NCBI GenBank assembly: GCA_011947345.1
Contig: JAAVTG010000162.1
Coordinates: forward strand, 1 to 64,000
Direction of reading: 5' to 3'
DNA length: 64,000 bases
From: Phytophthora quininea
Lineage: Eukaryota > Oomycota > Peronosporomycetes > Peronosporales > Peronosporaceae
Shown: positions 33,936 to 44,259 of the stretch, in pieces
Layout: the number at the start of each line of letters is the position of its first letter
How positions within the stretch are numbered: the stretch's first letter is position 1
The notes under the pieces: model-generated
The model's input: the letters and a program-made list of their open reading frames with translations, nothing else
Database searches by the model: none
Told to the model about the DNA's origin: nothing
Translations under genes and position numbers: made by a program

Positions 33936-35681
33936 TCACAGTAGTGGGGTGCCTTCAGTCGCCTCGCCCTCTCTGTGGCCGCGGAAGTGACGCCACAGAC
34001 GTCTCGCCAACAAGAACACCAGTGCCAGCACCACCACAGCCGCGACGACCGCAATCGCCACAATGCCGAACAGCCAACGCCACACGTGATGGTGGTGCTC
34101 GCTGCGTTCTGGCGTTGCGGCAGGACCGGCGGCAGCTGCAGTCGAGTCATCGAGGCACTTGGTCCTTGCCACCTTCCCGAACCACTTGGCCGACGGGCGT
34201 GGAATACGGGCCAGATCGGTCGGCTTGGGCTCGTAGAAATCGGGAGATCCTGTCTGCTCTGTGAAATTGACGTAGTAGAGTCCGAAGCGAGACGTGTAGG
34301 AGCCCCACTCGTAGTTGTCCAGGAACGACCAGGCCGTGTAGCCGATGACCGGGATCTTCTCCTCAACCACAGCCTTGTGCACCTGCTCCAGATACGCCTG
34401 GAAGTACCATAGCTGGTCGCGATTGTCGATCTCGTCATCGCCGCACCAACCGTTCTCAGTGAGGAGGATTTCGGCATTGGTGTCGTGCTTGTGGAGCCAC
34501 TTGATGGTCTCGAGGTATCCTGGAGGGTATGCGGTGAAGGAAGCACAATGTGAGTCACTGAGAGCTTTCTTGCTGCGCTGGCGAGTTCCTGGGACGATGT
34601 GGCTGTCGTCAATACCTCGGTCTTGCTCCCAGCCCGGAGTCAGCGTGTTGCAATCCTTGTTAGACGACTTGGAGTTGCAGCTTGTCACTTGTCGAGAGCC
34701 GTAGTGGTTGAGCATGAAGAGATCGTACGATCTCTTGAGGAGAGCAGACTCCTCCAGTGTAAACACAGGCAAACGGCTACCGACAATCTTCCTCATCACG
34801 GAGGGGTAGTCTCCGGAGACAATTGGCGATAAGAACCAGCCCACATCGAACTCCATCTTGCGTGAGGCCGCTTCCACGTCCGCTGGGTTTAAAGCATCCA
34901 GAGGGTACGCGTAGTCGGCGTTGAGCACAATAGCGATACGAGCGTCGCCGTTGATGACGTTGGAGGCCTTGAGTTCTCGGAAATGCTGAACAGCCTTAGC
35001 ATGGGAAAGCAGCACGTTGTGCGTGGCGACGTACACCTGCGTCGGGGAGCCTGTGAGTCCAGGCGCTTCCCTGCCGGTGGAGTAGCCGCTAGAAGTGAAC
35101 GACAGAGGCTCATTGAACGTCGTCCAGAGCTCCACCTTGTCACCAAACTCGTGGAACATGAGTGTGGCGAACTCGAGGTAGTGCTGGACGATATCTGGGT
35201 TGAGCCATCCTTGCGGAGACAGCTCCGTGTGCAGCTCCAGTGGCAGGTCCCAATGGTAGAGCGTCAGGATGGGCTTAACGTCGTTCGCCAAGAGCTCGTC
35301 CAGCAGCGAGTGGTAGAAGGCGATGCCCTCTGGGTTGGGTCGCATGCCGCGCAGGGCTGGGTCCCAGTTCATGACCCGCGACCACGAGATGGAAAAGCGG
35401 AAGGACTCGAGCCCCGTCTTGACCATGAGCTGGATGTCATCCTTGTAGCGGTGGTAGAAGTCATCCGCAACGTTGGCGCACTTGACGCCGGGGCGTTCGC
35501 GACAAAACTGGTCCCAGATACTCGGCGTTCGGCCGCCTTCCTTGACGGCGCCTTCGACCTGGTAGGACGCCGTTGCAGACCCGAAGATGAAGTCGTCCGG
35601 GAAGCAGCGGGGCTCGGCTGAGGCGCCAGCGACTGCTGCGAGGGCGGCCGCTCCGACGAGCTGAGCGAGGCGATGCAGCAT
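33936..35681 (-). CDS. GH1 glycosidase A, membrane-anchored (intact)
   Basis: Family-1 beta-glycosidase of 581 residues, which hydrolyses terminal beta-glucosides or galactosides with retention. It shows a signal peptide (MLHRLAQLVGAAALAAVAGASA), substrate pocket motif FIFGSATASYQVEGA, acid/base Glu in TTFNEP (about 191) and nucleophile Glu in LLTENGW (about 409). A C-terminal transmembrane helix (about 538-562) is followed by a short basic tail ending EGTPLL, an acidic dileucine sorting signal. So this is a type I protein with its active site in the lumen or outside. It is the intact arm of an inverted pair: copy B starts 412 bp away on the other strand and is nearly identical along the coding sequence only. 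The specific substrate cannot be told. Confidence 0.93.
   Translation of the reverse strand: MLHRLAQLVGAAALAAVAGASAEPRCFPDDFIFGSATASYQVEGAVKEGGRTPSIWDQFCRERPGVKCANVADDFYHRYKDDIQLMVKTGLESFRFSISWSRVMNWDPALRGMRPNPEGIAFYHSLLDELLANDVKPILTLYHWDLPLELHTELSPQGWLNPDIVQHYLEFATLMFHEFGDKVELWTTFNEPLSFTSSGYSTGREAPGLTGSPTQVYVATHNVLLSHAKAVQHFRELKASNVINGDARIAIVLNADYAYPLDALNPADVEAASRKMEFDVGWFLSPIVSGDYPSVMRKIVGSRLPVFTLEESALLKRSYDLFMLNHYGSRQVTSCNSKSSNKDCNTLTPGWEQDRGIDDSHIVPGTRQRSKKALSDSHCASFTAYPPGYLETIKWLHKHDTNAEILLTENGWCGDDEIDNRDQLWYFQAYLEQVHKAVVEEKIPVIGYTAWSFLDNYEWGSYTSRFGLYYVNFTEQTGSPDFYEPKPTDLARIPRPSAKWFGKVARTKCLDDSTAAAAGPAATPERSEHHHHVWRWLFGIVAIAVVAAVVVLALVFLLARRLWRHFRGHREGEATEGTPLL
33940..35678 (-). repeat. 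Left arm of GH1 inverted duplication (copy A)
   Basis: About 1.74 kb pairing with 36100-37835. The arm begins at the CTGCATCGCC after the start codon and ends at the CCACTACT before the stop. Flanks on both sides are unrelated between arms. Confidence 0.8.
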
Positions 35682-36093
35682 GATTTATGGCAGCCCGTCG
35701 GCGGCGGAAGTAAGGATTTGCAGCGTGGAGTGGCGTGCTGGTGCAACAATGTTGAGTGGCTTGAACTTTAGGCGTACGCAGCAGATGCAAGCTGGATCAA
35801 GCTGACAAACTTTATGCAATGGAGTGGATGGTCGTAGAGAAGCAGGAGGCTTGGGCTGGTGTCCAGGAAGAGCTAGAGCTGGCGGCACGAGGCGACGAGC
35901 GCAAGTGCATAACGTCCGCAGGGTTTTCCGGCTCACTTCAAGTTGCCGTTCTCAGACTATACTCAAGACAAGTAAATCTTAATCTGATTCCAGAAATGCA
36001 TCAGTCATTTCGACACGTCCGGCTTCAACTATAAGCACATCCGTCAATGTTAGGACTCGAGGCGGTCATTTCTGCTTGTCCTCACCGCCCCTC
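35682..36093. other. Spacer between inverted GH1 copies A and B (two promoters)
   Basis: Unique 412-bp spacer between the two start codons. The sequence on the A side does not match that on the B side, so the copies have different promoters. No coding frame supported. Confidence 0.5.
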
Positions 36094-37839
36094 ATGCAGC
36101 TGCATCGCCTCGCTCAGCTCGTCGGAGCGGCCGCCCTCGCAGCAGTCGCTGGCGCCTCAGCCGAGCCCCGCTGCTTCCCGGACGACTTCATCTTCGGGTC
36201 TGCAACGGCGTCCTACCAGGTCGAAGGCGCCGTCAAGGAAGGCGGCCGAACGCCGAGTATCTGGGACCAGTTTTGTCGCGAACGCCCCGGCGTCAAGTGC
36301 GCCAACGTTGCGGATGACTTCTACCACCGCTACAAGGATGACATCCAGCTCATGGTCAAGACGGGGCTCGAGTCCTTCCGCTTTTCCATCTCGTGGTCGC
36401 GGGTCATGAACTGGGACCCAGCCCTGCGCGGCATGCGACCCAACCCAGAGGGCATCGCCTTCTACCACTCGCTGCTGGACGAGCTCTTGGCGAACGACGT
36501 TAAGCCCATCCTGACGCTCTACCATTGGGACCTGCCACTGGAGCTGCACACGGAGCTGTCTCCGCAAGGATGGCTCAACCCAGATATCGTCCAGCACTAC
36601 CTCGAGTTCGCCACACTCATGTTCCACGAGTTTGGTGACAAGGTGGAGCTCTGGACGACGTTCAATGAGCCTCTGTCGTTCACTTCTAGCGGCTACTCCA
36701 CCGGCAGGGAAGCGCCTGGACTCACAGGCTCCCCGACGCAGGTGTACGTCGCCACGCACAACGTGCTGCTTTCCCATGCTAAGGCTGTTCAGCATTTCCG
36801 AGAACTCAAGGCCTCCAACGTCATCAACGGCGACGCTCGTATCGCTATTGTGCTCAACGCCGACTACGCGTACCCTCTGGATGCTTTAAACCCAGCGGAC
36901 GTGGAAGCGGCCTCACGCAAGATGGAGTTCGATGTGGGCTGGTTCTTATCGCCAATTGTCTCCGGAGACTACCCTCCGTGATGAGGAAGATTGTCGGTAG
37001 CCGTTTGCCTGTGTTTACACTGGAGGAGTCTGCTCTCCTCAAGAGATCGTACGATCTCTTCATGCTCAACCACTACGGCTCTCGACAAGTGACAAGCTGC
37101 AACTCCAAGTCGTCTAACAAGGATTGCAACACGCTGACTCCGGGCTGGGAGCAAGACCGAGGTATTGACGACAGCCACATCGTCCCGGAACTCGCCAGCG
37201 CAGCAAGAAAGCTCTCAGTGACTCACATTGTGCTTCCTTCACCGCATACCCTCCAGGATACCTCGAGACCATCAAGTGGCTCCACAAGCACGACACCAAT
37301 GCCGAAATCCTCCTCACTGAGAACGGTTGGTGCGGCGATGACGAGATCGACAATCGCGACCAGCTATGGTACTTCCAGGCGTATCTGGAGCAGGTGCACA
37401 AGGCTGTGGTTGAGGAGAAGATCCCGGTCATCGGCTACACGGCCTGGTCGTTCCTGGACAACTACGAGTGGGGCTCCTACACATCTCGCTTCGGACTCTA
37501 CTACGTCAATTTCACAGAGCAGACAGGATCTCCCGATTTCTACGAGCCCAAGCCGACCGATCTGGCCCGTATTCCACGCCCGTCGGCCAAGTGGTTCGGG
37601 AAGGTGGCAAGGACCAAGTGCCTCGATGACTCGACTGCAGCTGCCGCCGGTCCTGCCGCAACGCCAGAACGCAGCGAGCACCACCATCACGTGTGGCGTT
37701 GGCTGTTCGGCATTGTGGCGATTGCGGTCGTCGCGGCTGTGGTGGTGCTGGCACTGGTGTTCTTGTTGGCGAGACGTCTGAGGCGTCACTTCCGCGGCCA
37801 CGAGAGGGCGAGGCGACTGAAGGCACCCCACTACTCTAA
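36094..37839 (+). CDS. GH1 glycosidase B, inverted copy of A with three one-base deletions
   Basis: Starts MQLHRLAQLVGAAAL and follows copy A almost base for base. Three differences break the frame: CTACCCTCC for CTACCCCTCC at about 36,972, a missing base in GTCCCGGAAC (A has GTCCCAGGAAC) at about 37,187, and CCACGAGAGG for CCACAGAGAGG at about 37,799. With these ignored, the catalytic TTFNEP and LLTENGW, the transmembrane helix and the LL-stop tail are all present. The homology to A begins at the third codon and stops at the dileucine. It is either a recent pseudogene or an intact gene with sequence errors; similar slips in housekeeping genes nearby favour the latter. One coding change (RRLRRHF for RRLWRHF) shows it is a real separate copy. 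Confidence 0.8.
36100..37835 (+). repeat. Right arm of GH1 inverted duplication (copy B)
   Basis: Counterpart of 33940-35678; only a handful of differences are visible, three of them one-base deletions. Confidence 0.8.
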
Positions 37840-38035
37840 ATCTCGCGTTGAGCCTGGAGGCTCTAGCTACGGCAGAATTGACTCTTTACTTTTTCTGTGA
37901 GGAATGGAATTGCGTTGAGGCGACCAATGGTTTTGGTCATAACGCTGCTTTCTTGTCGACAAAACTTGTATTTTATCTCAACAACAACCGATCATATTGC
38001 TGGACTCACACGCGCCTTCATTTTCGGTGACTTAC

Positions 38036-39731
38036 TCAGTTGGTCGATGTACGCGGGATGCGTTCGTAGCCCTGGCGGCGTTTGCGAATGACAACAACCG
38101 CAGCGATCGTGATCACCACCGCGAAGAACGCAACAGGGAAGCCGACCGTCCAAACGGCACTTTCAAACTTGACCGCAGCTTCAGCGGATGGCGTCATCGA
38201 GGCACCTGGTCGTCGAGACTTTGTGGAACCACTTGGCCGCCGGGCGAGGAATACGCGCGAGGTCGGTGGGCTTGGGGTTGTTGAAATCGGGTGAGCCCGT
38301 CTCGCTCGTCCAGTTGACGTAGTAGAGACCGAATCGAGGCTTGTAGGAGCCCCATTCAAAGTTGTCCAAAAAGCTCCAGGCCGTGTATCCGATGACCGGG
38401 ATCTTCTCCTCGACCACCGCCTTGTAGACCTGGCCGACGAATGTCTCGAAGAAGTGGAGCTGGTCCCAGTTCTCCACTTCGTCGTTGCCGCACCATCCAT
38501 TCTCCGTCAGCAAGATATCGACGGTCGGGTCCTGCGAATGCATGTACCGGATCATGTCGAGGTATCCCGGCGGGTAGGGAGTGAACAAGTTGGCGCAGTA
38601 GTTGTTGCCGAACCGGTCAGGACGAGGGTGCAGCGTCCCGGGCATAATGTGTGAGTCGTCCACACCCTTGTCAGCCTGCCACCCCGGAGCGAGCGAGGCG
38701 CAGTCCACAGTCGACGACGGGGAGTCGCAGTCCGTGACAGCCTGCGATGAGTAGTGGTTCATCTGGAACATGTCGTAGGAGCCCTTGAGCAGTGCAGACT
38801 CCTCAGCCGTGAAGTGAGGAAGTCGATCGCCAGCGATTTCGCGCATGACGGCGGGGTAGTCACCGGTAAGAATGGGCTGGAGAAACCATCCGAAATCGAA
38901 GTCCAAAGCTCGCTTGGATGCAGCGTCGTCCTTGGGGTTGGACGGGTCGAGCGGGTAGAACCAACTGGACACCAGCACGATTCCGATGCGGGCCGACGTA
39001 GCGACCACCCCAGCGTCCCTCAGCTCTCGGAATTTCTTGACGGCCTTGGCATGACACATGAGCACTCCGTACGAAACTTGGTACGCCTCTGTCGGTGATC
39101 CTCGACGAGCCGGAGGCATGTTCGGGAAACCCATGCCGTACGCGTAGCCCACGAGGCCCAGCGGCTCGTTGAAGGTCGTCCAGAATTTCACTTTGCTGCC
39201 GAACTCGTTGAACATGAGCGTGGCGTAGTCCTCAAAGTGACTCGAGATGTCGGGATTCAGCCAGGCCTGCGGGTCCAGTTCGTTTTGCAGCGCCAACGGT
39301 AGATCGTAGTGGTGGAGCGTTAGAATGGGAACGATGTTGTTCTCCAGCAGCGTGTCGATAACCGAGTGGTAGAACGCGAGTCCCGGCAGGTTGGCGACCA
39401 TGCGGCGAGTCTTTGGGTCCCAAGTCATGGCACGCGACCATGACGTGGAGAACCGGAAGGACTGCAAGCCCGTCTCCTTCATGAGCTTGATGTCGTCGCG
39501 GTAGCGGTGGAAGAAATCGTCGGCGACGTTAGCGCACTCGATTCCAGGCGTGTCGCGGCAGTACGCGTCGTAGATGCTTGGGGTTCGGCCGGACTCATTC
39601 CAAGCCCCTTCCACTTGATAGGCCGCCGTTGCGGAACCGAACATGAATTTATCCGGGAAGCAGCGCGACTCGGCGCTCACAGACGACAGCAGCAATGCGG
39701 CAACGCCACCGACGAGACGCAGAAGTCCCAT
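38036..39731 (-). CDS. GH1 glycosidase C, membrane-anchored, frame slip before the anchor
   Basis: Start chosen at 39731 (MGLLRLVGGVAALLLSSVSA), which gives a clean signal peptide; an upstream ATG at 39791 adds 20 polar residues. GH1 motifs: FMFGSATAAYQVEGAW, acid/base TTFNEP, nucleophile LLTENGW, and the C-terminal WSFLDNFEWGSY. The main frame ends LDDAIR-stop at 38181, but a second frame from about 38,195 supplies AEAAVKFESAVW, a transmembrane helix (FPVAFFAVVITIAAVVVI) and the tail RKRRQGYERIPRTSTN ending at 38036. Since copies A, D and E all have this anchor, I read one gene with a slip (one extra or two missing bases) near 38,190-38,200. The tail has the sorting motif YERI. It is tandem with D and E on the same strand. 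Confidence 0.85.
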
Positions 39732-40082
39732 CGTCGACACCCAGCGAAATTGAAACTGAGCCAACACTTCCCATTTACTCGCGGTGGTCATGCAGAAACG
39801 AGTGCAGAAGTGTCATCAATGATCCGTGGATGCATCGACTAGAGGCGTGTGTTGCTGGCATATGACTATCATCTTGAAGTTGAAGGCATTTCCTACAATC
39901 GCCCGAGGCCGATCACCTTTGCGGCGGGTTTTTACTTGTGTCTTGCCGATAATTCGTGGATGTCCTCATGCAGGAAAGTGCCATCACTGATCGGTGTGTT
40001 AGTGGCAAGGAAAACGGGGAGGGGTAAGAACTCGTCAAAAAGCGTTTTCTTGTCTTTTATGCTAGAGGCTTGTGGTGGCGCT
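39732..40082. other. Intergenic between GH1 C and D
   Basis: 350 bp, no gene. Contains the promoter of C and the 3' end region of D. Confidence 0.4.
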
Positions 40083-41798
40083 CTAGTTCGACGACGACTG
40101 CGGAAGACGGCGGTATCCCTGGCGGCGGCGGTACGTGACTGCAGCTGCAACGACACCGATCACCACGATGACCACGACGCCGACGGTGATGTCGAACGTC
40201 TTGGACTTGTCAGTGGCAGTGCCAGTGGCAATCGCAACCTCATCCGAGTCGTCCAGGCAGCGCGTCGTCGCGACCTTGTGGAACCACTTGGCGGCCGGGC
40301 GAGGAATCCGATGCAAATCCGTCGGCTTGGGCTTGGTGAAGTCGGGTGAGCCAGTCTGCTCTGTGAAGTTGACGAAGTAGAGTCCGAAGCGAGGGCCGTA
40401 CGAGCCCCACTCGTAGTTGTCTAGGAAGGACCAGGCCGTGTATCCGACGACCGGGATCTTCTCCTCCACGACGGCCTTGTGCACTTGTCCGACAAAGGCC
40501 TTGTAGTACTTCAGCTGGTCCCAGTTCTCCACTTCGTCGTTGCCGCACCACCCGTTCTCCGTCAGCAAAATGTCGACGGTGGTGTCCTGCGAGTGCAGGT
40601 AGCGGATCATGTCGAGGTAGCCTGGCGGGTAACCAGTGTAGCGGCCGCAGTAGTCGTTGCCAAAGCGGTCCGGGCGAGGCGTCATCGTGCCGGGCATAAC
40701 GTGGTCCTCGTCGATTGCCTTGTCGGATTCCCAGCCACCGGCCAGGCTCGAGCAAGGCGTCTTGGAGTTCGTCGCATCGCAGTCTGTGACGGCCTTGGAG
40801 TAGTAGTGGTTCAACATGAAGATGTCGTACGAGCCCTTGATGAGAGCAGATTCCTCCGCCGTGAAGGTCGGGAGACGGTCTCCAGCGCGTTCGCGCATGA
40901 TGGCCGGGTAGTCGCCGTTGATGATCGGGTTGAGGAACCAGCCAAAATCGAAGTCAAGCGCACGCTTAGCGGCAGCAACATCCTTGGGGTTCTCGGCGTC
41001 GAGCGGGTAAAACCAACTGGAAACCAGCACGATACCGATGCGGGCCTTCTCGCGGATGACTCCGTCCGCCTTCAGCTGGCGGAACTTCTGGACGGCCTTG
41101 GCGTGCGAGACGAGAACATTCTTCGATACGACGTAGGGCTCCGTCGGCGATCCGCTGTGGCCCGGAGCGAGCCAGCCCTGGCCATAGCCGTAGCCAACAA
41201 AGCCCAGCGGCTCGTTGAACGTCGTCCAGTAGTCGACCTTGTGGCCGAACTCGTGGAACATGAGCGTCGAGTATTCGACAAAGTGGTCGACGATCTCGGG
41301 GCTGAGCCAGCCGTTCGGGGTGAGCTCGTGCATCAACTCGGACGGCAGGTCCCAGTGGTAGATCGTCAGGATCGGGACGATGTTCCTCGACAGCATTTCG
41401 TCGATTAGCGCGTGGTAGAACGCGATACCTTCCGGGTTGGGGCGCATCCGGCGGGTCTCGGGGCCCCAATTCATGGCTCGCGACCACGAAATGGAGAAGC
41501 GCAGCGACTGCAGCCCCAGGTCCTGCATCATCTGGAGGTCCTGCGGGTAGCGGTGGTAGAAGTCGTCAGCCACATTAGCGCACAGCAGCCCCGGTTTCTC
41601 GCGGCAGTACTCGTCCCAGATGCTGGAAGTGCGGCCTCCTTCATTGTAGGCTCCTTCGACTTGGTAGGCGGCAGTCGCCGTGCCGAACATGAAATCCTCG
41701 GGGAAGCAACGCGGCTCCGAAGCGGCGACGGCAGGCCCGACCATCATGGCCGCCACACCGCTCGCCAAAGCGACGCACTTGCGGAGAGCGTCCAGCAT
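40083..41798 (-). CDS. GH1 glycosidase D, membrane-anchored (intact)
   Basis: Complete, 571 residues from the start at 41798 (MLDALRKCVALASGVAAMMV), chosen over an ATG 51 bases upstream because it gives a proper signal peptide. The motifs are FMFGTATAAYQVEGAYNEGG, acid/base TTFNEP, nucleophile LLTENGW and YNFTEQ-type end loops. The transmembrane segment (ITVGVVVIVVIGVVAAAVTY) is followed by RRRQGYRRLPQSSSN, with the tyrosine signal YRRL. Like its neighbours it should face the lumen of the secretory or endolysosomal system. It has no frame breaks. Of the array, it is closest in sequence to C and E (shared NFTEQTGSPDF block, VVEEKIPV(I/V)GYTAWSF). Confidence 0.93.
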   Translation of the reverse strand: MLDALRKCVALASGVAAMMVGPAVAASEPRCFPEDFMFGTATAAYQVEGAYNEGGRTSSIWDEYCREKPGLLCANVADDFYHRYPQDLQMMQDLGLQSLRFSISWSRAMNWGPETRRMRPNPEGIAFYHALIDEMLSRNIVPILTIYHWDLPSELMHELTPNGWLSPEIVDHFVEYSTLMFHEFGHKVDYWTTFNEPLGFVGYGYGQGWLAPGHSGSPTEPYVVSKNVLVSHAKAVQKFRQLKADGVIREKARIGIVLVSSWFYPLDAENPKDVAAAKRALDFDFGWFLNPIINGDYPAIMRERAGDRLPTFTAEESALIKGSYDIFMLNHYYSKAVTDCDATNSKTPCSSLAGGWESDKAIDEDHVMPGTMTPRPDRFGNDYCGRYTGYPPGYLDMIRYLHSQDTTVDILLTENGWCGNDEVENWDQLKYYKAFVGQVHKAVVEEKIPVVGYTAWSFLDNYEWGSYGPRFGLYFVNFTEQTGSPDFTKPKPTDLHRIPRPAAKWFHKVATTRCLDDSDEVAIATGTATDKSKTFDITVGVVVIVVIGVVAAAVTYRRRQGYRRLPQSSSN

Positions 41799-42361
41799 GT
41801 TGCGGATGAATGAGACGGTCCTTGACACGGAGCGAAGCGAGTTCGGCAATGACGATCACTCTCCACCAGGAAGGCGGTTGAACGAGCCACACATATTTGA
41901 TGGTGGGTGTGCGCGCAAAGTTCAACGCCTTCCAAATCGTGCGCGCGCCGCTAACGAAACACAAATCGATTCCGCCGGAATGATTCCTGCATTGACGAGG
42001 ATGTGTGTCGAGAGGGAATGGATCATGCTTGTCATCGCCACCAATGGATTCATGCGGCGAGAGTACTAGTGAGCTCGGTGATCAAAGATTGGTGTGTATG
42101 ACGCCTGCAAGCTCTGCCAGGATGTGTGGATGCAGTTCTCGTCCACCGGTCAGCGCTTGCTGCGGACGGAGGTGATTTACGTCTTCAGTGCTTCGAGTCG
42201 GATTGCTATGCCAAGACGGCTAAGCAGCAAGAATGCTCCTTATATTGATCTGTATTAGCATGCCCCTCATGGAGGTGGCGGCATGCCATCGACACTAAGA
42301 CATGGATACTCTAGCGGAACTTCCACTCGACAATATCTACCCGACCGCAGCTCAACTACAC
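41799..42361. other. Intergenic between GH1 D and E
   Basis: 560 bp with no supported gene; short frames only. Confidence 0.4.
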
Positions 42362-44070
42362 CTAGTTGCGCGACAGCAGCGGCTCGTAGCCGCTGCGGCG
42401 GTGGCGATGGACGACCACCACGGCAATGCCAACGACAACCGCAATCACGGCGATGATGAAGAACACGATGCCGAAGACGGAGTGCTTGCTCTCGTGGGCA
42501 GCCGTCGGGACGGCCTTGGTCTCCACCTCGCTCCAGCCGTCGATGCACTTGGTGGTGGCCACCTTGTTAAACCATTTGGCCGAAGGGCGCGGGATGCGGG
42601 CCAGGTCGGTGGGCTTGGGCTCGTAGAAGTCCGGCGAGCCGGTCTGCTCTGTGAAGTTGACGAAGTACATGCCGAAGCGGGGTTGTACGAACCCCACTCG
42701 TAGTTGTCCAGGAACGACCAGGCCGTGTAACCGATGACCGGGATCTTCTCCTCCACGACGGCCTTGTAGACTTGCTCCACAAACGCCTTGAAGTACCAGA
42801 GCTGGTCCATGTTGTCGATTTCGTCGTTGCCGCACCATCCGTTCTCCGTCAGCAAAATGTCGACGGTGGTGTCCTGCGAGTGCAAGTAGCGGATCATATC
42901 GAGGTAGCCGGGCGGGTAGCCCGTGAACATCTCGCAGTAGTTGTTACCGAAGCGGTCCGGGACGCCAGCGCGCGTACCGGGCATCAGGTGGCTGTCGTCC
43001 ACGCCTTTGTCAGCCGGGTAGCCAGGCAGCAGAGTCGAGCACGGCGTGTTGGACGCGTCCGAGTCGCAGTCCGTGATAGCACGCGAGGCGTAGTGGTTCA
43101 TCATGAAGATGTCGTACGAGCCCTTGATGAGCGCAGACTCCTCGGCAGTGAACTTGGGCAGGCGGTCTCCAGCGCGTTCACGCATGACGGACGGGTAGTC
43201 TCCGTTCACGATGGGGTTCAGGAACCAGCCAAAGTCAAAGTCGAAAGCACGCTTGGCAGCGGCAACGTCCTTGGGGTTCTCGGCGTCAAGCGGGTAGTAC
43301 CAGTTGGACACGAGCACAATGCCAATGCGAGCCTTGTCAGTGATGACCTGGTTGCTCTTGAGCTCGCGGAACTTCTGCACCGCCTTACCGTGCGACACGA
43401 GCACGTTGCGGGAGACCGTGTAGGCTTGCGTGTCCGAGCCAAAGTAGCCGGGCGCGTGCATGCCGAGACCGTAGCCCGCGCCGACGAACGACAGCGGCTC
43501 GTTGAAGGTGGTCCAGAGGTTGACCTTGCTGCCGAACTCATTGAAGAGCAGCATCGAGTACTCGAGGAAGTGGTCCACGATATCCGGGTTGAGCCAGCCC
43601 TTGGGCTCGAGCTGGGTCTGCAGCTCGCTGGGCAGGTCCCAGTGGTAGATGGTGAGGATGGGGGTGATGCCGTTGGCGTTGATTTCGTCGATGACGTTGT
43701 GGTACCAGGCGATACCCTCCGGATTGGGCTTCATGCGTTGCGTTTCGGCGTCCCAGTTCATGACGCGGGACCACGACACGGAGAAGCGGAAAGATTCGAG
43801 GCCCGTCTCGACCATGAGCTGCACGTCGCTCTTGTAGCGGTGGTAGAAGTCGTCGGCCACGTTGGCGCACTTCATGCCGGGCTTCTCGCGACAGAAGTCG
43901 TCCCAGATGCTGGGCGTGCGCCCGCCTTCCTTGGCCGCGCCCTCAACCTGGTAGGACGCCGTGGCCGAGCCGAACATGAAGTCGGATGGGAAGCAGCGCG
44001 GCTCCGAGGCCGCGGCCGACGGGGTCAGCAGCGCCACGACGGCAACGGGCAGCAGCTGGAGGAAGCGCAT
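42362..44070 (-). CDS. GH1 glycosidase E, membrane-anchored, one-base break
   Basis: Start at 44070 (MRFLQLLPVAVVALLTPSAAAS) gives a signal peptide; an ATG 36 bases upstream is less likely. GH1 motifs are intact: FMFGSATASYQVEGAAKEGG, TTFNEP, LLTENGW. Near 42,690 the frame slips (TACAACCCCGCTTC where TACAACCCCCGCTTC is expected) and continues as NFTEQTGSPDFYEPKPTDLA. It then reads through a transmembrane helix (VFGIVFFIIAVIAVVVGIAVVVV) to the tail RHRRSGYEPLLSRN, with overlapping YEPL and EPLL sorting signals. One missing C accounts for the slip. It is the first gene of the D-C-E same-strand array and about 190 bp from the divergent RNA-binding gene at 44260. Confidence 0.9.
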
Positions 44071-44259
44071 CGAAGCGAGGACTTGACTGGTTGCTCGAGC
44101 CGGCAAATGGCAAAGTGACGGACGAGATTAACGGGGTCTGAAGTTGTGGCCGAGGGCTTGAAGCTGTTGAAATGCATCCACGTCGGTTTGGTGACGCGCT
44201 GCAAAAACTGATTTTTTTACTGATGTCGAATGATTTGGCCATTACTTTTTAGTTCGGGC

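Noticed and set aside
38181..38200. GH1 copy C as a soluble enzyme ending LDDAIR
   Set aside because: A transmembrane helix and YxxPhi tail homologous to those of D and E follow directly in another frame, so a frame slip is more likely than a natural stop.
42772..44118. 448-codon open frame on the + strand antisense to GH1 copy E
   Set aside because: It mirrors the GC-rich codons of the real gene, is Val/Glu/His-rich without motifs, and similar antisense frames appear over the other GH1 copies (for example 34983-35621 and 40479-41408).
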